Source: Obelidium mucronatum (taxonomy: Eukaryota > Chytridiomycota > Chytridiomycetes > Chytridiales > Chytriomycetaceae). From it: a stretch of 64,000 nucleotides of DNA. A program made the translations under genes and the position numbers. The notes beneath the pieces were generated by a model. It saw nothing but the letters and a program-made list of their open reading frames with translations. It was not told the origin of the DNA and made no database searches. Of this stretch, positions 34,301 through 42,900 are shown one piece after another. Each line of letters starts with the position of its first letter. Position 1 is the stretch's first letter. The stretch lies in the NCBI GenBank assembly GCA_025765595.1, contig JAIVFH010000127.1, positions 24,370 through 88,369 of the forward strand. Reading direction: 5' to 3'.

Positions 34301-35657
34301 TTCGGGTAAAGGGGCTGCAGAAAGTGCTGCCGTTGTTGTTGCTGGTCTAATTGGATTAGATCCGTCAAGTCCAGCAGACCGTAGACTGGCGCTGAGTTGC
34401 GATGTAACTGACTTGGGAGCAGCAGGAACCGCAGCGCCAGTAGCAACGACAATACTTGAATCGGTACTGTTTGTTCGAGTGCTGACACTTGGGGGGTTTT
34501 GATTTGGTAAGGATAATGGTGGCAGGAGTAGCGGGGTATATGGTTTCGGAACGCGTATTTGGTGGTTATTTGGTTTGACAGCGGGAACTTCGGGTTCGGG
34601 CTCTATCCAAGCGGTATGGTAGCTTACAACATTTGGATGTTGTGATAGTCTGTTTTTGAAGGTTCAGTAATTTGTATGCAGGAGAGTGCATATAATGAGA
34701 AAAACAAAACCTAGCAAACAGCTTAATCTCATTTAAAAGTCTCGCATCCGAAACTGAAATGCTGTTTGGTTGTGAGGTTGACACACTTGAGCTCGCCAAG
34801 GTCCCCGCCGCAGACGACAACGCAGTACCGTCAGAGGCAGATGCAAACAGCGAAAACTGATTCAAAGTACAAGAAAGCTTCACTTTTTTGATTGCATATT
34901 CAATTCCATCCAGTCTGTTTCTCGCACGATAGACAATCCCAAATCCGCCCTTTCCAAGACAAGAGAGTTCTTCGAATTCATTCTTGTACCGTGAGTAAAC
35001 CAAATGTGCATTATTGACGTTCAAATTTTTGCTGTTGGTGGAGTTTTCGCTTGATGCGTTCGCAGTTTGTTGGTGTGGTGTATCTCCTTTTGCCTGTTTC
35101 AGCGTCAATACCAATGGACACGCAGTCTCCTCCCGCCCATCATCCTCTCGTGGCACCAAAGCGTCTCTAGACAATTGAGAAATGGTCGCGTCTACTTGGA
35201 ATACACTTTCTGGCTCGGAAACAGACTTTGCGTTTAATTTGAGTTTGATTGTCGGGATTGAGTCATCTGCCGAGTGTTTTCGATTCACATTCAAATCTTC
35301 GAATTTGGACACGATCAATGAGATATCAATAGGCAAGCGACATGCCGCTGGTGCTGCTGTTGCTGGAGATGGACTGTCAAATAAGATTGAACAAAGGGAG
35401 ACGCCCTCAAATGCCCTTTGAAGGACAGCGTTTGATGAATTAAATCCAAGGAGCTTGAGTGCGGCTGAGTTTGCAAAGAGAATTCTGGCATCAACTTTCA
35501 TTGAACCAGTTGCTGTTTTTGGTGTAAAGGGGAGGGCGACGAGAACGGCATCTTCCACGACTTCGTAGGCTGATCGAAGGACTGGAAGAAGAATGAGAGC
35601 GGGAGTTATCTGGGGAAGGTGGTCGCTTGCCCATTCAAGAAAGTGGTTTGGTGGCAC
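31331..35657 (-). CDS. PAS-domain protein kinase of the eIF2-alpha-kinase type
   Basis: Exons: 34711-35657, 33620-34649, 33265-33567, 31331/31491-33194. An N-terminal PAS-like domain (about residues 25-200: [35 protein letters not shown]) precedes the kinase. Kinase motifs: [20 protein letters not shown], the catalytic Lys in [21 protein letters not shown], a ~330-residue Ser/Asp-rich insert, [34 protein letters not shown] and [12 protein letters not shown]. The large insert before YIQMQLC and the HTAWIE segment are typical of the PEK/GCN2/HRI family, which phosphorylates eIF2-alpha under stress. A Ser-rich tail follows. A Leu-rich coiled coil ([15 protein letters not shown]) lies in another frame after a GGGG run near 31522 and is probably the true C-terminus. 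No ATG was found before the PAS domain, so a short upstream exon is likely. Confidence 0.8.
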
Positions 35658-36288
35658 ACACTCGCTGATTTCAATTTTTGCACCTTGTTCTTAAATTTGC
35701 GTTCATCAATTACAACCAAATGGTTCACGATAGCGGCTGAGTGTTATTCTGAGGTGTCATTGTATTTGTGTTGTGTTCACAGTTGCTTCCATTTCGTTAC
35801 AAGAGTACCCAGCCTTATCTATGAGCTAACCACGATTATAATCAAACAGCAATTGTTTTTAAATGTAATGTTTATGAACATGACGTTTAATCGTGATTCT
35901 TTCTTATTCTTCCCTATTCTTCTTCAAACACAGCGCGAAACGTGATGTCTTCAACTATTATCTACGAGTGTGCCACAAATAAGACATGAACGTTGAACAA
36001 CTTGTACATGAACAAGAATGAATGCAATGCTTTGTCTTTTGGTTGCCTTTCTGAACACTGACCGTCTGACAAGGACGTGTCGTTTGAGGTGTCGAGATTC
36101 AACATCGTTAAGCTGCCCGAGTGGCGGCAGCGCGTCGGACTTCCTTTTAGAAAACGCCGGAAATAGCTGCCTTTTAAATTTCAATAATCAACTCTTTTCG
36201 GAGTTTTCGGTGTCGCTACCTCTTTATTGACTTTGATCCAGAAGGCGACACTTTCCAGGAAACAAGTTGCGAATACGCCGCTGGACAA
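35658..36288. other. Intergenic between two minus-strand genes
   Basis: This stretch probably holds the promoter and any missing first exon of the PAS kinase; an acceptor-like tcag lies just upstream of 35657 on the minus strand. A minus-strand frame at 35951-36184 is Arg/Lys-rich and starts with ATG, but I see no splice connection. The plus strand near 36107-36175 has the A-box-like CTGCCCGAGTGGC but no T-arm. Confidence 0.35.
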
Positions 36289-37003
36289 TTAGAATGAGTG
36301 AAAACCAGACAAAAAAAATAAAACATACAGTAGAGCCGCTCTCCCCAGAGCAGGTTTTTTTGATGACTTGAAGGCAACTGCAAACTTGGGAAGCGGCGGC
36401 CGCTGGTTTAATTCCGCTTTTGACCCATCTCCAAACAACCCAAAAGCCTTCAATGGAATTAATGAGTAATATTCAAAATTAACCTATTACGAACCTTTTT
36501 TGCCATTGTTTCTCGAGCGTCTGTGTGAAATCGGCTGGATTCACGGAGTAGATGATCTTTGCCATAATGTCAGCATCTACTCTTGAAGCTGGATGAAAGG
36601 AGATGAGAATGTGGATGTGAAAGTGTGTCTCACTACTCTCACCAAACTCGTTCAGCGTGTCGACCATTATCGCCTCAGGATGCGCATTTGCGTGAGCCAG
36701 CATAGCGTCAAACAGGTCTCTGTCCTCGTTGTACATAAAGCGCACCTGTGTCCGCGCGCGTTAGCCAGGCGCCCGCACGAAGCGCCGCACACTCACGCAG
36801 CGCGCGCCGAAGAAGCGCGTCAGAATCGCGCCGTCCGCGCCGCCGAACGCCGCGTCCAGCGACCCGTACGCCTCGTGCGCCAGCCCCCGCGCAATCTCCT
36901 CGTCTGCCGCTGCCGCCGCCGTCGCCGCATCGATGCTGACCACCGTGTCCTTGCGGCCCGCCGCGGGCTGCACGCGGTTGGCTGTTGCTGTCCGGTGGAC
37001 CAT
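36289..37003 (-). CDS. 185-aa hypothetical protein with GC-rich first exon
   Basis: Three exons join in frame: 36797-37003, 36491-36745 and 36289-36384. Exon 1 is very GC-rich and Ala-rich (ATAAAAADEEIARGLAHEAY, then GSLDAAFGGADGAILTRFFG). Exon 2 reads VRFMYNEDRDLFDAMLAHAN and SSETHFHIHILISFHPASRV. Exon 3 is short and ends in a hydrophobic stretch (RAALLYVLFFLSGFHSF) that could be a tail anchor, but it depends on the second splice (GTAATA donor) and is less certain. No family recognised. Confidence 0.6.
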
Positions 37004-37983
37004 TTCTCTTTTCTCTTATTTCTTTTCTGCTCAATTCCATGTCCTAAAGCAGCGATTTTCCGCTTCGTCACCGGTGGGAGGTTCGGCTGAACAGGACATT
37101 AGGTAAAGTTGAAGCAAGAACACAGAGCTTACCAGAACACATTCGAATTCAAAAGGTAAATAAGTGGCGTCTTCGTTTTTTCCCTTGGAGTTTCAAATTG
37201 CTTAGAACCCAATAAAGCTCCTACATTAACTTACAAACGTGAGTCTTGGCACTGAAGGGCACCGCAGATGTTGTCGGCCTTGGTAGCTTCATAGCGTCTC
37301 GCCAATAGGCCGACCTTGGATCATTTTTAACATTCTTTTGAATTCTTCTTCATTTTTCTGAATGAGCGATTGCGTCATTCAATTTTATTTTTATTTTATT
37401 AATTTTTTTTATCCCCACAGACGAAGACACAACTAACACAACTATCGCTCACGATTCTCCATTTCGATTGGAGAGACATCATACAGCAACAAACACAATT
37501 TTTTACAACATCCTGCAGAAATGTTCACAGTATCAATAAAGTCAAGAATGATACAAAAGCATTGACTTTTGTGTTTGAAGTATCTTTATTAACTAATATT
37601 AACTTAGCAACAGCGGCGGGCGACTTACATGAAGGAAACATTTATAGTTAAAAACAAGCAAAAGTAAAAAGTTTTGTAGCAGAGCGGCAACGCCTGTGTC
37701 AGTTGAAGCGCCCGGTTCGAGGCTCATGTTGCGTTGTTCTCTTTTAGCCTTGAACCAAAAATGGGGTCATTCCGTGGAATCTTCGACGGAATGTTGCGAT
37801 GGTACGTTCGATTGCTCCATCTCCTTCCTGTCGAAGTTCCACGGAATGAATTCTGTAGAAATTTCCATGTGAAATTGCGATGGAATTGCGATGGAATTGA
37901 GGTTCCGTCGCAATTCCATCGCCAAAAGTGGTTAGGGGTGTGTTAGGGGTGTAACTCTTATTTGTTTGCATTCGAACCCCGAA
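37004..37983. other. Intergenic with a fold-back sequence
   Basis: No protein gene is supported. Two items stand out. First, 37763-37925 has nested inverted repeats: TCATTCCGTGGAATCTTCGA pairs with TCGAAGTTCCACGGAATGA, and GCGATGGAATTG pairs with CAATTCCATCGC. Second, at 37678-37725 TAGCAGAGCGG and GGTTCGAGGC resemble Pol III A and B boxes about 38 bp apart, but the T-stem does not pair. Also GTCGGCCT...AGGCCGAC near 37273-37313 is an 8-bp inverted repeat. Confidence 0.4.
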
Positions 37984-39628
37984 ATGCCACTCTTCAAACG
38001 AACGCCGCCGCAGCAAAAGCCGCTGGCGATCCCAAACGCCCACGCCCTCTCCCGCATCGACAATGCAGTAAGTGGAAATGCGCCGCTATCTCCTTACGAA
38101 GCCGCTAACACGGTGTGCGATTTTGTTAGACGCTTCTTGAGCTGGAACGAGTGGCAAGAACAAACCACAAAAAGGCAATCGCCAAAGCAGTTGGATCATC
38201 ATCAAAGCTGATTTATAAGTCCCCCATGTCCATCTTTTCAGTGGCAAAGTCGGGTCTGGCGACAAAGGAGACGTTTATTCAGCATTCGGATGTGCTCAAG
38301 GAGGTCCAACGGAGAGGATTGACGCCTTTGGAACATGTAAATTGATTTTTTTGGCGATTATCTGTGTGCTATACTTTGTGATGCATTGGTGCGCTACAGA
38401 CCAATAACGCTTGTTCCAATTTTGTGTCTTCAAACAGGCACCTGATGAAAACCTTTATGTCATGATCGCTGGACAGCTCGTTTCCGTCGTTCTAGGACAT
38501 AAAATGGGAGACACCGTGACTCACACTGTTGTGGAACCATTGGTTACTCATTTCGGTGGAATTGCAGTTCAACAGCTCAACAAGAAGTTTGCTCAACGGA
38601 ACGCGGAGAATCCTGGCGCCAACGCTGCTGGTGGAGAATATCATCCTGGTGCATTTGATATCAACATGTTTCAGGATATTCTCTCTCGTGCGAATATCAA
38701 GATTCCAGGGTTTAATGCTGCGAAACGATCAAAGACTTCAGCGGCTGCGACTGCTCCTGGTGGTGCTGCATCTACACCGCGCTCGGTTGATCCAACAACT
38801 CCAGCCGGGGTTCCCCAAGAATCTTCTGCGCACACAGCAGATGTCGGTCTACCAGAGTACAGCCCACCACAAAACCCGCCTTCATCGACATACAACGAAT
38901 TCCCCGTCCTTTCCCCAATCCAAAAGTCGCGTTCCCCAACGAACCCAGAACCACCCGCCACCGCTCCAAGACCACAATCAACCACCTCCACAACATCAAG
39001 CACACCCACACCCTCCGCACCAACACCTGGAAAACTCTCGCGCACCCAAACACTCGTCAAATCCACCGTCGCCCTCGCCTCAACCGTAATCACAACCGGA
39101 CTCGCCACCGCAACACAAGTCGCAAACACAATCAAACCCGGCTCCGTCTCCAACCTTTCAACCGCACCCACTCACACAGACCACAACAACGGTTCCAAAA
39201 CCCAACACTTTAATGGAACCTGGGTCGGTTTCGGTGAAGAACTTGAAATCGTGGTTGTCGACCAACTCGACGCTGACGAAGACAAGGAACTCGCTTCCTT
39301 GAAGGCCAAAATCGGGACCCCGGATGCAGATGAAAAGGGTGGGTTGGAAGGAGTTTGTGTGATTGCGCGGTACAGAATGAAGTTTGAGTTGGCGTTTGAT
39401 CCTGTTTCTGGAAGTTCCTTTACGGGTGAGAATGTGGTGGATGAGTTGAAGGTGGATGGAGTTGTTTCTGAGAATGGGTTCTTTGTTGATTTTGGGGAGA
39501 CGGCGATTGGTGCTGATGGGCAGGAGGTGAAGGTTGCGTATCGTGGAAGGATTGGAGGGGGTTTGTTGATTGGGGAGTGGATTAGTTCGGATGGGAGACA
39601 GGGCTTGTTTAGACTTAAGCATGTGTGA
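37984..39628 (+). CDS. 493-aa hypothetical protein with beta-rich C-terminal domain
   Basis: Three exons join in frame: 37984-38067, 38130-38336 and 38438-39628. The N-terminal half is helical (KAIAKAVGSSSKLIYKSPMS, TKETFIQHSDVLKEVQRRGL, MIAGQLVSVVLGHKMGDTVT). The middle is a Pro/Ser/Thr-rich linker. The last ~140 residues look like a small beta-barrel: FNGTWVGFGEELEIVVVDQL, VVSENGFFVDFGE, VKVAYRGRIGGGLLIGEW. No known family was recognised. It is transcribed towards the convergent FMN-reductase-like gene 135 bp away. Confidence 0.75.
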
Positions 39629-39762
39629 GAAGAGACGGAGACAGGGGTTAAAAGGGCTTGCAATTGTCTGTATTTTGATGAATAGATTGTCAAATATTCA
39701 GAATCACTTGGTTTCTTTGCAGGAATGCTTTTTGGGACACACTGAAAACAATTTATTCTAGG

Positions 39763-40693
39763 TCACACCGCCACTGGCTTATAATCCGTCGTAACAACTT
39801 CTGTTTTTGTTGTAACACCCCCAATTGTCACTGTTGACGTCTTTGTTGTGATAACCTTGTTCAACATGTTTGATTCCCGAGATCTGAGGACAGGCACAGC
39901 AGAGCGATTTTCCCGCGGTGGTACAGTTGGAATAGGAGCGACTGCATTCACCGTCTTAAACTCCTGATCAACCGGAGAATGCGCCTTTGCTGTTTTCAAA
40001 GCCCTCGCAGTCCAAATCAATTCATCAGCAAACGCGTTAAACAGTTCTCGAATATTTGGAAAACTCGTTGAATCCGGGACTTGCCCGTCTTCAGACAAGG
40101 CCTTATGAATGTAAGGGACGGGAAAGACTTTTGGGATGGCGACAAGCCCCAGACTTTGGAATAATGGGAGGATGGCAGCTTCCGCCCGGACTCCTCCGAA
40201 AGACCCAACAGTGTAAGTGGAAACGCCCGCTGGTTTCAAGTAGAACTCGGATTCCCGAAAGTAGTCTGAGTGTTATGGGGTGAGTTTTTTATCGTTTTGT
40301 GAAAATTCTCCCAGTCGTGTTTTTCTCACTCAATGTATTGCCAACTGCTGGGGAGTAACTGTGACTATATTCGGGTGTAACTACCAACAATGCATCGATA
40401 GATTGAAACACTTTTTGAAGTTCTTTCAAAGCAGGAGGACCTTATTTCAAGGACATTTAAAAAATTCTGCCCGCCCCAAACTGTGGTTAACGAAAAATAG
40501 ATTACTCACAATCCGGAGAGTCCTTGATTTTAGCATATGTCCCAGTTATGATTGGTAGATTCAGCTCCAGCGGATCAATCAAAACAACTTGGACGTCATG
40601 CTTCTTTTCCAATTCGTCTTGGATGAATTTTGCAAGTCTGAAGCCGTTTCTGCCGGGTCTGACTGAGCCAATGAGAACACCTATGAGAACCAT
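39763..40693 (-). CDS. NADPH-dependent FMN reductase family protein
   Basis: Three exons: 40510-40693, 40330-40440 and 39763-40265, giving 265 aa. The N-terminus VLIGVLIGSVRPGRNGFRLA is the flavodoxin-like FMN phosphate loop of this family. DALLVVTPEYSHSYSPAVGN carries the conserved PEYxxS motif, and GVSTYTVGSFGGVRAEAAIL the GxxGG segment. About 65 residues at the C-terminus, after IWTARALKTAK, are extra and Thr/Val-rich. It likely reduces FMN or quinones with NAD(P)H. It is divergently placed next to a nitroreductase-like gene 219 bp away, so the two flavoproteins may share a promoter region. Confidence 0.9.
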
Positions 40694-40912
40694 TATAGTA
40701 ACGAGATGGTCTTCTTTTTTGTATTATTATACTTTTTTTTTACCCTTGCTTTTGCGTTCTGCTTGTTCACTTCATTTCAAATTTACCATGCAATGATGCA
40801 ATATATCCTCTCTCAAGAGCATCTTAGGACCTTTTTTTCGACCAATTGGATCTATTTTTGAAACAGTGATTTCAAATTACCCATCAAAAGAAGTCAAAAA
40901 AAAAACAACTAA

Positions 40913-41604
40913 ATGTCTTCCTCAACTCCTTTCGGTCAAGCACTCCTTGCACGTAGATCGCACCGCGCAATCACTGCCAACTCTCCCCTATCTGACACTG
41001 AACTCGAAAACTTGGTCAAATTCGCACTCATCCATGCCCCTTCCTTTTTCAACTCTCAGTCCTCCCGCGCAGTGCTTCTTGTCAAGGATGATCACATCAA
41101 GTATTGGCAAACTGCGATTGATAACGTCAAGAAGGTCCAATCCGGTGATCATGTGAGTTTTTGGCGTGATGATCATTCATCCAACTCAATTTAAACCATT
41201 TAAATCCCTTCACCAAATTCGATTCATAGTTAACTGGCACAATCGCCAAATTATCATCCTACCAAAAAGGATACGGAACAGTCCTCATTTGGGAAGACGA
41301 CGCCGTCATCCAAACACTCTCTGAAAAATTCCCTGCCGCCAAAGCTTTATTCCCAGAATTCCAAGCACATGGGAGCGGGATTCTGCAATTTGCAATCTGG
41401 ACGGCACTTGCGGAAGCCGGGCTTGGCGCGTCGTTGCAGCACTACCAAGCGCATACGGAGAAGGATACGGTTGCTGCGTATGGGTTGCCGGAGTCGTGGC
41501 GGATGGTTGCTCAGATTCCGTTTGGGGTTGTGGATTCGGGGGTTGTGCTGCAGGATAAGGTTGTTGCGCCGATTGAATCGCGGTTCAAGTCGTTTGGAGT
41601 ATGA
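40913..41604 (+). CDS. Nitroreductase family protein (fungal HBN1/FRM2-like)
   Basis: Two exons, 40913-41152 and 41230-41604, give 204 aa. ALLARRSHRAITANSPLSD is the usual N-terminal flavin-contact region (RRSxR). FNSQSSRAVLLVKDDHIKYW and FAIWTALAEAGLGASLQHY match the fungal single-domain nitroreductases. These FMN enzymes reduce nitro compounds and quinones. The stop at 41602-41604 is followed four bases later by a run of 33 G. Confidence 0.9.
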
Positions 41605-41608
41605 AGAA

Positions 41609-41641
<33 letters not shown>
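41609..41641 (+). repeat. Homopolymer of 33 G
   Basis: An uninterrupted G run immediately downstream of the nitroreductase stop, in an otherwise AT-rich 3' region. It would form a G-quadruplex-prone 3' UTR if transcribed. It could equally be a sequencing or assembly artefact, since the exact length of such runs is unreliable. Confidence 0.9.
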
Positions 41642-41642
<1 letters not shown>

Positions 41643-41726
41643 AATTCCATTTGTGTTTGGTTGATAATAAATATTAGAATTGTATTCTATTTTTTTTATC
41701 GTATGATGTACTGCTATTTTGAGAAA

Positions 41727-42676
41727 CTATACTATATCCTTGACGCCTTTGTCTTGCTTGTGAATGGCTTGCTGTTGGTCCAATATACACTCTGCCCGCA
41801 GAAACAAATTCAACTCCTATCGAAGAACAAAAAAGGAATCACGTTTTTAAAAAAAGCGATTCCGAAAGAGTAGGTTCTCACCTTTACAAAGTGCACCAAC
41901 CGCACCAAAACAATCCCAAACACAACAACTCCAACAACAAGCACCTTCTCCAGCAAACCCATGTAAGAACCAAATTCCTCGTCATCCTTCTCCTCTTTTT
42001 CTCCGATTGCATGATGCAAGGTACCCATCACTCGCCAACAACTTGTCAAGACAACAAGGACACCAAAAGGGGTTCCCAGATTCACCCAAACTTTCCAGGA
42101 GATGAAACTTTGCTTGTTTAATAAAGTTGTCTATTCATATTATTTTTTAGAAAGAGAATGGATTTTCATCAAGTGCAAGATCCCAACCTGAAACATTTGC
42201 CCAGTCACAGTTGCAACGAATTCGCAAACCAACAAGTGCTCAATATACACCAAAAGAGATTGAAGAGATTCGGAAACAGTAGTAGTAGCTTCGAAACAGT
42301 CAGATGCATATTGGCAGTCCGCCGCTTGGTTGTTGGTTGTTGTTGCACCAGCCAGCCACTTTGATAGTGCGAAACGACTTGCCATAGACAATGCGAGATA
42401 GCTTTTAACGAAGGTGATAAAAAGGATGATGATGAGCACATGGGGATTCAAGAATGAAGGAAACGGAACTCACATGTACAGCCACTGATCCAGAGATGCT
42501 GGGCGCAAGTTGTCTAGGAAATGCAGCGATACTAGCGATCCAATCAAGTATACCAGTGCTGCGCCGCAGACTATGGTATTTATATGGAGCAGAGGAAAGT
42601 TGTCCAGGAAGAAGGCGAGTGAGATGCTGTGGAGAAGAAGCAGGACTGCTGCCGTTATGGTCAACAGTAAGCCCAT
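41727..42676 (-). CDS. 245-aa multi-pass membrane protein
   Basis: Four exons join in frame: 42474-42676, 42188-42401, 41882-42112 and 41727-41816. Hydrophobic segments include GLLLTITAAVLLLLHSISLA, TIVCGAALVYLIGSLVSLHF, LQSLLVYIEHLLVCEFVATV, LGTPFGVLVVLTSC and VLVVGVVVFGIVLVRLVHFV. It has about five membrane spans with a short polar C-terminus ending KQDKGVKDIV. No family was recognised. It overlaps no neighbour and is divergent from the SWIRM gene. Confidence 0.7.
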
Positions 42677-42900
42677 TTTCAAAACAAATAGCAAGCATTA
42701 AAATTAATTCAATTGTACATAATTACTTTTACAAAAAGTGTTTTCAGGAGTTCAAAAGCAATTGCACATTTAATATTAATATGGTTTATCACAGCAGGAT
42801 TTGGACTATAGCCGCTCGTGTCTTTTAAGATCTGCTGACACTTTTGACTGGGTTTTACTTTCAATTCTTTATACTTTATATTTATTATTAATATGATGGG

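Noticed and set aside
36095..36175. Possible tRNA on the plus strand (CTGCCCGAGTGGC A-box-like)
   Set aside because: There is no B box and no T-arm, and the acceptor stem does not close.
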